This document shows positions 52,201 to 62,500 of a stretch of DNA of 64,000 bases, piece by piece. Below the pieces are notes generated by a model. That model was not told the DNA's origin. It did no database searches and saw only the letters and a program-made list of their open reading frames with translations. The position numbers and the translations under genes are program-made. The stretch's first letter is position 1; each line of letters opens with the position of its first letter. This stretch comes from Bolinopsis microptera (taxonomy: Eukaryota > Ctenophora > Tentaculata > Lobata > Bolinopsidae), in assembly GCF_026151205.1 (NCBI RefSeq), contig NC_087075.1, forward strand, positions 1,052,501 through 1,116,500, in the 5' to 3' direction.

Positions 52201-55200
52201 CCATTTTCAGATGTAAAAATTTCTGAACGCACATTGACAGATTGGATGAAAATTTTACCCACAAACCATTTAATCAGTTAATTGATGATGGTATGAAACC
52301 AAATTGGGTACTGGAAGTCAAAATCTCGAAAAAACATTGGAAAATCATACTGTCCCATACTCTGTCCCATTTTCAGTTTTTGAAGCTGAAACTTCCAGGG
52401 CCGAAATTTACAGTTTTGGCCGAATTTCTGAACCGCAACCAATTAGTCAGTCATTTATAGATGCCAAATGACACGATTGAGGTGCTGGAAGTTTGATTCG
52501 GGTCGGAGGAAGCTCACAGCAGAAATCTTAAGAAAACGAAAAGTTGTATTTTCAAAACTCTGTCCCATTTTCAGATGTGAAAATTTCTGAACGCACATTT
52601 GACAGATTGGATGAAATTTTTGCCCACAAACCAATTAGTCAGTTAATTGATGATGGTTTGAAACCAAACTGGGGTACTGGAAGTCAAAATCTCCAAAAAA
52701 ATTGGAAAATCATACTGTCCCATACTCTGTCCCATTTTCAGTTTTTGAAGCTGAAACTTCCAGGGCCGAAATTTTACAGTTTTGGCCGAATTTCTGACCC
52801 GCAACCAATTAGTCAGTCATTTATAGATGCCAAATGACACGATTGAGGTGCTGGAAGTTTGATTCGGGTCGGAGAAAGCTCATAGCAGAAATCTTAAGAA
52901 AACGAAAAGTTGTATTTTCAAAACTCTGTCCCATTTTCAGATGTAAAAATTTCTGAACGCACATTTGACAGATTGGATGAAATTTTTAACCACAAACCAA
53001 TTAGTCAGTTAATTGATGATGGTATGAAACCAAATTGGGGTACTGGAAGTCAAAATCTCGAAAAAAATTGGAAAATCATACTGTCCCATACTCTGTCCCA
53101 TTTTAAGTTTTTGAAGCTGAAACTTCCAGGGCCGAAATTTTACAGTTTTGGCCGAATTTCTGAACCGCAACCAATTAGTCAGTCATTTATAGATGCCAAA
53201 TGACACGATTGAGGTGCTGGAAGTTTGATTCGGGTCGGAGGAAGCTCACAGCAGAAATCTTAAGAAAACGAAAAGTTGTATTTTCAAAACTCTGTCCCAT
53301 TTTCAGATGTGAAAATTTCTGAACGCACATTTGACAGATTGGATGAAATTTTTGCCCACAAACCAATTAGTCAGTTAATTGATGATGGTATGAAACCAAA
53401 CTGGGGTACTGGAAGTCAAAATCTCGAAAAAAATTGGAAAATCATACTGTCCCATACTCTGTCCCATTTTCAGTTTTTGAAGCTGAAACTTCCAGGGCCG
53501 AAATTTTACAGTTTTGGCCGAATTTCTGACCCGCAACCAATTAGTCAGTCATTTATAGATGCCAAATGACACGATTGAGGTGCTGGAAGTTTGATTCGGG
53601 TCGGAGGAAGCTCACAGCAGAAATCTTAAGAAAACGAAAATTTGTATTTTCAAAACTCTGTCCCATTTTCAGATGTAAAAATTTCTGAACGCACATTTGA
53701 CAGATTGGATGAAATTTTTAACCACAAACCAATTAGTCAGTTAATTGATGATGGTATGAAACCAAATTGGGGTACTGGAAGTCAAAATCTCGAAAAAAAT
53801 TTGAAAATCATACTGTCCCATACTCTGTCCCATTTTCAGTTTTTGAAGCTGAAACTTCCAGGGCCGAAATTTTACAGTTTTGGCCGAATTTCTGAACCGC
53901 AACCAATTAGTCAGTCATTTATAGATGCCAAATGACACGATTGAGGTGCTGGAAGTTTGATTCGGGTCGGAGGAAGCTCACAGCAGAAATCTTAAGAAAA
54001 CGAAAAGTTGTATTTTCAAAACTCTGTCCCATTTTCAGATGTGAAAATTTCTGAACGCACATTTGACAGATTGGATGAAATTTTTGCCCACAAACCAATT
54101 AGTCAGTTAATTGATGATGGTATGAAACCAAATTGGGGTACTGGAAGTCAAAATCTCGAAAAAAATTGGAAAATCATACTGTCCCATACTCTGTCCCATT
54201 TTCAGTTTTTGAAGCTGAAACTTCCAGGGCCGAAATTTTACAGTTTTGGCCGAATTTCTGACCCGCAACCAATTAGTCAGTCATTTATAGATGCCAAATG
54301 ACACGATTGAGGTGCTGGAAGTTTGATTCGTGTCGGAGGAAGCTCACAGCAGAAATCTTAAGAAAACGAAAATTTGTATTTTCAAAACTCTGTCCCATTT
54401 TCAGATGTAAAAATTTCTGAACGCACATTTGACAGATTGGATGAAATTTTTAACCACAAACCAATTAGTCAGTTAATTGATGATGGTATGAAACCAAACT
54501 GGGGTACTGGAAGTCAAAATCTCGAAAAAAATTGGAAAATCATACTGTCCCATACTCTGTCCCATTTTCAGTTTTTGAAGCTGAAACTTCCAGGGCCGAA
54601 ATTTTACAGTTTTGGCCGAATTTCTGACCCGCAACCAATTAGTCAGTCATTTATAGATGCCAAATGACACGATTGAGGTGCTGGAAGTTTGATTCGGGTC
54701 GGAGGAAGCTCACAGCAGAAATCTTAAGAAAACGAAAATTTGTATTTTCAAAACTCTGTCCCATTTTCAGATGTAAAAATTTCTGAACGCACATTTGACA
54801 GATTGGATGAAATTTTTAACCACAAACCAATTAGTCAGTTAATTGATGATGGTATGAAACCAAATTGGGGTACTGGAAGTCAAAATCTCGAAAAAAATTT
54901 GAAAATCATACTGTCCCATACTCTGTCCCATTTTCAGTTTTTGAAGCTGAAACTTCCAGGGCCGAAATTTTACAGTTTTGGCCGAATTTCTGAACCGCAA
55001 CCAATTAGTCAGTCATTTATAGATGCCAAATGACACGATTGAGGTGCTGGAAGTTTGATTCGGGTCGGAGGAAGCTCACAGCAGAAATCTTAAGAAAACG
55101 AAAAGTTGTATTTTCAAAACTCTGTCCCATTTTCAGATGTGAAAATTTCTGAACGCACATTTGACAGATTGGATGAAATTTTTGCCCACAAACCAATTAG

Positions 55201-55370
55201 TCAGTTAATTGATGATGGTATGAAACCAAACTGGGGTACTGGAAGTCAAAATCTCGAAAAAAATTGGAAAATCATACTGTCCCATACTCTGTCCCATTTT
55301 CAGTTTTTGAAGCTGAAACTTCCAGGGCCGAAATTTTACAGTTTTGGCCGAATTTCTGACCCGCAACCAA
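43213..55370 (+). repeat. 366-bp dimeric satellite array
   Basis: About 33 head-to-tail copies. Each unit is a dimer of two related monomers of about 183 bp. Both monomers start with TTAGTCAGT, contain GGTACTGGAAGT or GGTGCTGGAAGT, share CTCTGTCCCATTTTCAG, and end in an AACCAA context. As 366 is divisible by three, the same 97-codon frame reappears every unit in intact copies (for example at 52544, 52910, 53276, 53642, 54008, 54374, 54740). It has no family resemblance and breaks in indel-bearing copies, so it is not called as a gene. Copies from 52544 onward are nearly identical; copies at 48.0-49.6 kb are badly corrupted. Confidence 0.97.
47980..49620. other. Corrupted stretch of the satellite array (possible consensus error)
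   Basis: About four to five satellite units keep period and order but are riddled with single-base deletions, lengthened or shortened homopolymers and dropped motifs. Units on either side are clean. The error style resembles unpolished single-molecule reads more than mutational decay. Confidence 0.6.
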
Positions 55371-55402
55371 TTGGTTGCGGGTCAGAAATTCGGCCAAAAC
55401 TG
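55339..55402. repeat. Perfect 64-bp palindrome closing the satellite array
   Basis: The last satellite bases CAGTTTTGGCCGAATTTC through CCGCAACCAA (55339-55370) are followed with no spacer by their exact reverse complement (55371-55402). After that the sequence is unrelated. Confidence 0.97.
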
Positions 55403-55630
55403 GGCTCAGTTGACGCGTAGCAAGGTATTTTGGTCGCGCGCGAAAAGTGGCATGCAACGTATGTCAAAGAATCACAAAAGTAGCCGTATTATTCTTCCAA
55501 ACTTAGATGACTTAGATATATGAACTGTGAACTAAAGTTAGCCGTTAAAATACAGCTTACACTTGTTACCTTATGATTGGTCGTATAATTCAAAACATAA
55601 TTTGACAAGGAGTTTGGCTCACCGGTCACT

Positions 55631-55935
55631 TAATGTCACTTAATGTCACTTAATGTCAATTAATGTCACTTCATGTCACTTAATGTCACTTAATGTCACT
55701 TAATGTCACTTAATGTCACTTAATGTCACTTAATGTCACTTAATGTCACTTAATGTCACTTAATGTCACTTAATGTCATTTAATGTCACTTAATGTCACT
55801 TAATCTCACTTAATGTCACTTAATGTCACTTAATGTCACTTAATGTCACTTAATGTCACTTAATGTCACTTAATGTCACTTAATGTCACTTAATGTCACT
55901 TAATGTCACTTAATGTCACTTAATGTCACTTAAAG
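55631..55935. repeat. 10-bp minisatellite (TCACTTAATG)
   Basis: About 30 copies of TCACTTAATG with four or five single-base variants, 230 bases after the end of the large satellite. Confidence 0.97.
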
Positions 55936-56122
55936 CTCAATTATTGCGACCATAGTCTAGCGACCGGAGGCAACAAGTGCAAAGTGCATATGATCTGTAC
56001 ACGAGATATCTTTGTGTTTGGCTTGTACTAGCTTTAATTGGGTATTTCGTCACAAGTTATGCGACTCGAAAACCAATACAACGCGCAGTTTAAAGACTTT
56101 CGATTTCATTTTTAAAAGCATC

Positions 56123-56600
56123 TTGTATCACGTTGTGACACCCACGGTGACACCCCGCTTCTACTAAATCGCTCGCCCAAATTTTAAGAAAATTTTTGTG
56201 AAAAGGCCTTTTGGGCATGAAAGTGATCCAGATCGGTGTATTTTTGGACGCTGATTCCGAATCACCCCCCATGACGTAGGGTTAAAATGCTTTCCTGGAG
56301 AGTTATGGGCAAAAAACCGTTTTGGTCACGTGACAGGCTAGTAAAATACGAATTCGATTGTTTAGTATAGGGCCCGGGTTAGGGTTAGGGTTGTGGTAAG
56401 GGTTATGGTTAGCTTCGGGGTTATGGTTAGGGTTAGGGTTGGGATTAGGATTTATGTAAAACCGTTTTGTACGGCTGCAAAACCATAAAAACCAAAGTCA
56501 CGTGAAATTTTTGGGCGAGCGAATTAGTAAAAGCCGTGACACCCACGATACAGGGGGGGCCGCGCACTTCGTGCGCGGCGGGTCATACAACGTATGACAA
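56123..56600 (+). mobile_element. MITE family A, copy 2 (478 bp, with telomere-like insert)
   Basis: Starts TTGTATCACGTTGTGACACC. Ends with the hairpin GCCGCGCAC-TTC-GTGCGCGGC, then GTCATACAACGTATGACAA. It is flanked by a perfect 8-bp target duplication, AAAGCATC (56115-56122 and 56601-56608). The middle contains a degenerate TTAGGG tract at about 56384-56450. The 8-bp duplication fits hAT-type transposition. No protein is encoded. Confidence 0.85.
56384..56452 (+). repeat. Degenerate TTAGGG-like tract
   Basis: GGTTAGGGTTAGGGTTG and GGTTAGGGTTAGGGTTGGG are separated by variants (GGTTATGG, GGTAAGGG). This is a short interstitial telomere-like sequence inside a MITE. Confidence 0.75.
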
Positions 56601-56695
56601 AAAGCATCCACTTTGACAAAGCATAACTCGCCATCAACCCCCCTCCCCCCCCCCCCCTTTGCAGCTTCTCGGCTATCTCATACCCAGCAGACCTT

Positions 56696-57069
56696 CCCAG
56701 CAGATCTTACCGGCTAGCGATATTACTACAGGGTGATCATCGCCTTTTCACAGCTTGTTGAACTCCGCGCGCGCGCGCTCGTTAGTTCATTGCATTTCCA
56801 CGCTTCAATTATTCCAAGAATGCAATTGTACCACGTACCACGTAATACGATTCAGCCAATCAGAGAACAAGAATCCGCAAAGTTAAAGCTTCGCAGTTTT
56901 ATAAGGCCTAAAATATGACTTTTCGCGATAATTCAAAATCTACATTGTTTTCAATTTGGCTCCTGGGGAGCTTACTTTAGTTTTACGAGACGGACATTTC
57001 GTTGAAAACCAAACGTTTCTATCTCTTTTACTTCCGAAGTTAGGCCCCTAACGGTAAGGTTTTCCTGGG
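56696..57069 (+). mobile_element. MITE family B, copy 2
   Basis: CCCAGCAGATCTTACCGG to GGTAAGGTTTTCCTGGG, closely similar to 42048-42418. A partial extra end (CCCAGCAGACCTT) precedes it at 56683. Confidence 0.8.
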
Positions 57070-57277
57070 TAGAAGTGGTTTAATTTTAACAGACGGCGCG
57101 CGACATTAATCATTTACAATTTAGCATGAGTTGCACGCGTGGCGCATTCCAATGTTGAGCAGCTAGCACATGACACAATTCAGCCAATCAAAGTACAGAA
57201 ATCTGCAAAGTTAAAGTTGCAAACTTTTGATCGGCCCAAAATGACACTTTTCTGGAGATTTGAAGATAACTCGAACT

Positions 57278-57642
57278 CCCAGGAAACCTTACTGGCTGGA
57301 GCCTAACTTTGAAAGTAAAAGAGATAGAAACGTCTGGTTTTCAATAAAATGTTCGCCTTGTAAAAATAACGTTTCCCCCCAGGGGGGAAATTAAAAACAA
57401 CGTAGATTTTGAATTATCGCGAAAAGTCATATTTTAGGTCATATAAAACTGCACAGCTTTAACTTTGCAGATTGTTGTTCTCTGATTGGCTGAATCGTAT
57501 CACGTGGTACGCGGTACAATTGCATCTTTGGAATGTTTGAAGCGTGCAAATGCAATGAACTCACGAGCGCGCGCGGAGCTCAACAAGCTGTGAAAAGGCG
57601 ATCACCCTGTAGTAATATCGCTAGCCAGTAAGGTCTGCTGGG
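57278..57642 (-). mobile_element. MITE family B, copy 3 (inverted)
   Basis: The inverse copy runs from CCCAGGAAACCTTAC to AAGGTCTGCTGGG. With copy 2 it makes a large inverted repeat of about 370-bp arms and a 208-bp spacer (57070-57277), which itself carries CAGCCAATCA and AAGTTAAAGTTGC words related to the family. Confidence 0.8.
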
Positions 57643-57778
57643 CTCTTCAAAATCTACGTTGTTTTAAATTCCCCCCTGGGGAGAAACGTTACTTTTACAA
57701 AACGATCAACACAAAACATGTTGCAAAAAACCGGAAGTTTTTTGCAACATGTTAGCCGGTAAGGTTTTCTGGGTAGGC
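57643..57778 (+). mobile_element. Fragment of MITE family B with internal hairpin
   Basis: Only the right half of the element is present (AAATTCCCCCCTGGGGAG to GGTAAGGTTTTCTGGG). A perfect 16-bp hairpin lies at about 57714-57750 (ACATGTTGCAAAAAAC, loop CGGAA, then the inverse). Confidence 0.7.
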
Positions 57779-58234
57779 AAAATTCATTCATTATTCATTA
57801 TTCCAAAAAGGTTTTGTCAAAAAGCTCACCTTCTTTAGAAAACAGTGGTATGGTACAACAATTTTTTAAAATCCGAGCAAGTTTATTTTTATCGTGCACG
57901 TTCTACTAATTCGCTTTTAGCTTTGTGGGAGCGCTTTTGAGGCGCGAGCGCTGCACTAACTTTTGAACAGCGATAAATTTGGCCAGGAACAATATTTTCA
58001 ATAGGATTAAAAGCAGGTAACAAATATCATGTAAAAATATTACTATTTACCAGGTTATTGACGGATGTTACTCGCGTCTAAATTTCTTCGAAGTAGCACG
58101 CGCCGGGCCAGTCCATTAACAATGGTCAACCAGGTTAAAGTGCGCTTGATACCTGGGACCCGGCCCAGGCTATTATATTATATCATGTCCTTATAGAAAT
58201 TATCGATTTTTCGTCCTTTTAACTCGTAGGTTTA

Positions 58235-58389
58235 TTGTATCACGTTGCGACCCCCACGGTCGTTTCACTATGGTCGTTTCACTATGGTCGTTTCACCACG
58301 GTCGTTTCACTATGGTGTTTCACTATCGTCCTGACGATACAGGGGGAGCCGCGCACTTCGTGCGCGGCGGGTCATACAACGTATGACAA
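58235..58389 (+). mobile_element. MITE family A, copy 3 (155 bp)
   Basis: TTGTATCACGTTGCGACCCC to GTCATACAACGTATGACAA, with the same terminal hairpins as copy 2. Perfect 8-bp target duplication TAGGTTTA (58227-58234 and 58390-58397). Four GGTCGTTTCACTA-type short repeats fill the middle. It has inserted into the end of another inverted-repeat element (58390-58622). Confidence 0.88.
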
Positions 58390-58622
58390 TAGGTTTATAA
58401 CCTACCAAGACGCGCGCTGAATTCGTAGATATTTGTTTCAAAGACTGTCGTTGATTCACGATGTCAATCCTTCGCAGCTCGGGGAGGCACAGTGGTGCAT
58501 CTCGCCGATCTACCGATTGCGAGAAGAATTATTTGATGCGCGGCGCGACCCAGTAGTGCATCGCGCTACAAAGACCGTCGACGAGTCCAACTCGGCGCGC
58601 GTCCTGGTAGGTTATAAACCTA
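58390..58622. mobile_element. Element with 28-bp terminal inverted repeats
   Basis: The left end TAGGTTTATAACCTACCAAG continuing into ACGCGCGC matches the inverse of the right end (58595-58622) at 27 of 28 bases. The interior is GC-rich and has an open frame of 65 codons with no resemblance. It probably extended leftward to about 58226 before the family A MITE inserted. Confidence 0.75.
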
Positions 58623-58625
58623 CAA

Positions 58626-59531
58626 ATTAATCATCACTCTACAGTCTACACTCGACTGTCACGTGAATTTCTTAACACGTTCTTCATTCTCACAGTGGTC
58701 CTGGCCTTGTAGCGCGATGCGTTACTGTGCCGCGCCGCGCACTTAATAAGGCTTCTCACAGCGACATGCGCTACTGTGCCGCGCCGAGCTGCCATGAATT
58801 GACATCGTCAATTAAGTCCTGGCCTGAATGCAGAATGACTATTTGAAACCTAAACTACAACCCAGCCCTATAATTGATAATCTGATCTGAAACCCTAACC
58901 TGCTAACCCTGGAGAGAAATTATATCAACTTCCTTATACATTATACGGTCATATCACGTGATCGAGATAGTTTTTCGCGCAACTGTTTAGAAAAATCGCG
59001 AAGATCGAGTGTTTTTCATGGCGCTTATTACATATATAATTATAATACTTAAGATGTACACTAAAATCCAATTTAATTAATAAAGCATAAATAAAACGAA
59101 CTTTTTTCTTTTGGGTCTTAATATTATTATAGATTTTACACTTTAATAATATCATACATCATTATACATTATATTTATAGAGATTACTCTTTTAGTTTTA
59201 TACAATATCTGTACATAATTAACAATCGATCCTATTTCTGATACAAATCAAATGTAATTCCGTGGTTTAACTCGAAAGTGTAGTAAAATTTCTAATTCTT
59301 TGCTTTAAAGGAAAAAAGGAATCTCTTCCTAGATTCTGAATATTTAACTGAAATTGACTCTTATACAATTCGGAAACTCATGAACAAAAGAACATTGAAG
59401 ATTTTTTATCTTATTGCATGTTACAGCTTAACCAATTCAAAACCATTCTGGGAGTATAGGAAAATTGCGCGAGAATATAGAGCTATAGAGTGAGTCTGTA
59501 ACTTTAATCATACCAGCAGCGCTAATTTTCT
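58626..59531. other. Intergenic region downstream of MEIG1
   Basis: A GC-rich patch with GTGCCGCGCCG words (about 58715-58790) is followed by AT-rich unique sequence. No gene is recognised; the 3' UTR of MEIG1 should lie here. Confidence 0.5.
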
Positions 59532-62500
59532 CTACTGATTCTCAGCGTTGTAGTTAAACAGTTTGCACTTGTGGAGGTCCTTGTCTTGACACTCCCTCGC
59601 TTTGTCGAAATAGATATACCCTCCCTTGCGGGAAAGTAACATCTTGATATAACCGTTATGAGGCCACCGCTTCACTTCGTTTTCAGAAAAACCTGCAATA
59701 AAGGGTTTTCTAACGGTTAAAAATATACTTTCAACTTTGGGATTCATCTATCATTTCGCATATTATTTTTGTGTAAGCTTTAGCAAATGAAAATATTATA
59801 TGACAGAGATTAAAGAGAATACCTTTAATAAATGGTACAGATAAATGGGGTTAATTTGTTATAAATCTTAGCAAATAAATTGTGCAATGTTTGAGACAAT
59901 AAATTATACAGCCAATTATAGTTATATAATATTAATTATAATATACCATACAAGATAGATCAACATTTCTAAGTTCAAATTCATTGTTTTTTATGTCCAT
60001 AGTATAGAGTTATTTTGCATGCATTATCTGGCACTATTTTCGATAAAAAGATAACAAATTTTAGAGAACCTCAGGATTTCATTTTAACAGTCCAGAATAT
60101 TTCCCCCATATGTAGCAAATCCACATCCTCTTTGCAACGCTTCCCAAACTTTCCCTTTAGCTCGAATAGCGCGCTATTTGACTTTGACACAGTCAGGTCA
60201 ACTTTTTGATCTTTTCCACATGCCACAGCCCCAAAATCAATTCCTATCTTGTGATCAGGATCTTTCAAGACATCTTTTCCCTGGAGGTCGATTTTTTCCC
60301 CGACTTTTACAAATTTGAGGCCAACTGTGACTGTGAACTTCTTCTTGGAGACTGTTTTTGTTTCAACGCTGTGCACCTCGTATCTTGTCTCCTCCCTGGT
60401 CGGGTAGCAGAATACTGCAGCGGCTTGATCTTTAGTGCAGGGCAACACTTTATCGCCGAATTCTTCCAGTTTGTACTCTTGCGCCGCGCAGTTATCGGAG
60501 AACTGACCAAAGTAAGACACGTGTGGTGTCTCGTAATCTCTGTTTCTGAAGAATTCTTCCCCATCATAAGTGATTCCAGGCCCAAATACCATGACGTGGT
60601 TCCAGCAGGTTAAGGAAGTGCTGATAAACTCCAACTCTGTCTCATAAGAAGTTCTGTGTCCGCGCGTGTGTCCGTGTATCCAACACAGCACGTGAGCAGT
60701 TCTGTCATCAAACCTGTCGTCACACACTGGCCCGTACTGCTCTGCGTCCCACCACGTTCTAGCTTCTACTGGGTAAGCTCCGTTCTCCATCACAGAACCT
60801 AACCTGTAACCATTAATCTCCAGCCAAGTTCCTGTCATGAGATATGTAGACGTGAGAAGGGGGCTAGTAGTTGATATTACCTCCCTCCACTGATTAGTGA
60901 GGCCAGTGGTCCATCCTTCATAAGGGTCCCCAGTCCACCTGGTAAACACATCTGGTCCGGTCCACTCCTGCCCTCGCACAGTGGCTAGGGTGGCAGCGAG
61001 GAGGGGGACGTAACAGAGAGGAAACATTATGTGAGATCACAAGATTGTTAGCAAAAGGAGGAGCAAATGAGTTACTTACGATAAATGGTTAAAAGAGCGG
61101 AATCAGTCTTAAAATAAGCTAGAAATAATTAATATTATTATACGGCACCAGTTTGTCGGTCAAAGGTTAAGGTTGACTCGCGAATCATAACAGACTTTTA
61201 TTTGATTTTACTATAAAGGTCATAGAAACATTTAAAAAGTCATTAAGAATTTTGAGGTCAGCACTTAACTACTTTATAAAATATTCGATACATAACGGAA
61301 TTTAGTGAGAGAAGGCTCCTTGTCTTCGATAACGCAATTCTAACTTCCTTTCTTGAGGTCCTCAAATAAGGGGTAAAATTACCAAATAAAAATAGAGAAT
61401 AAAAATAGAGAATAAAAATAGAGAATAAAAATAGAGAATAAAAATAGAGAATAAAAATAGAGAATAAAAATAGAGAATAAAAATAGAGAATAAAAATAGA
61501 GAATAAAAATAGAGAATAAAAATAGAGAATAAAAATAGAGAATAAAAATAGAGAATAAAAATAGAGAATAAAAATAGAGAATAAAAATAGAGAATAAAAA
61601 TAGAGAATAAAAATAGAGAATAAAAATCTCTATAATCTATAAAAGTGACAGCCTGTAAAGGAAAGAGAAACTAAACAAACATCAGTTAGAACTTAGAAGA
61701 AGACAGCTGCAACTGTCACGTGATTAAGGGGGGGAGGTGGGGGGGGGGGGAGAGGGGGGGTTAACGTTAACAAACCTTGCACGTGACAGTACTCCATAAT
61801 GTCTCTGTAGCCGGCTGTCTGGAACCTGTAACATTCCTCAACGTCCTCTGACCATTGTGTAGCTCGTTTCAAACCTGTTATTATTAACTAAATGCACAAT
61901 TTAAATAATTAAAATTTGCATACAATTGTTGGTAACCAGTCCTCAAAATTAATTAACTTAACAGTACACTTTAAAAAACAGTACACTTTAAAAAACGTGA
62001 CGTCACACACTTCACCACGTGACGTCACACACTCCCTCACGTGACGTCACACATCTCACCACGTGACGTCACACATTTCACCGCGTGACTAACCGGAAGG
62101 TTTTGGGGCAGGTGAAGAGGGTTGTGAAGGGGTAGAGTTAGTTTTTCTTCTACAAATCTCTACCTCGCTCTGTAAGGTGTAAGCATAATATAATTAATTA
62201 AGCAGGATAAAATTAATTAAGCAGGATATAATTAATACTTTAATCTGATTAGGTTAAAGATAACATGACTATACAGTACACAGTAACACTAATACCAATA
62301 GGCAACTACTGACTCCACTTATATAAGGGGCTAGAAAGATGGGTCACTTTCAGAATCCTGGTTATATCATAATATAATAATATGATATGATATGATATGA
62401 TATGATATGATATGATATGATATGATATGATATGATATGATATGATATGATATGATATGATATGATATGATATGATATGATATGATATGATATGATATGT

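Noticed and set aside
43075-55420. Recurrent 97-codon open frame in every intact 366-bp unit as a repeated protein gene family
   Set aside because: The frame recurs only because the unit length is divisible by three. It breaks in indel-bearing units, spans the two monomer halves without domain logic and resembles no protein.
58433-58630. 65-codon GC-rich frame
   Set aside because: Lies entirely within an element bounded by 28-bp inverted repeats and ends in its terminal repeat; no protein similarity.
60071-61027. SRCR frame as an internal exon of MEIG1
   Set aside because: It has its own start, signal peptide and stop codon, and MEIG1 exons 3 and 4 join in phase (phase 1 to phase 1) and reproduce the conserved MEIG1 core without it.
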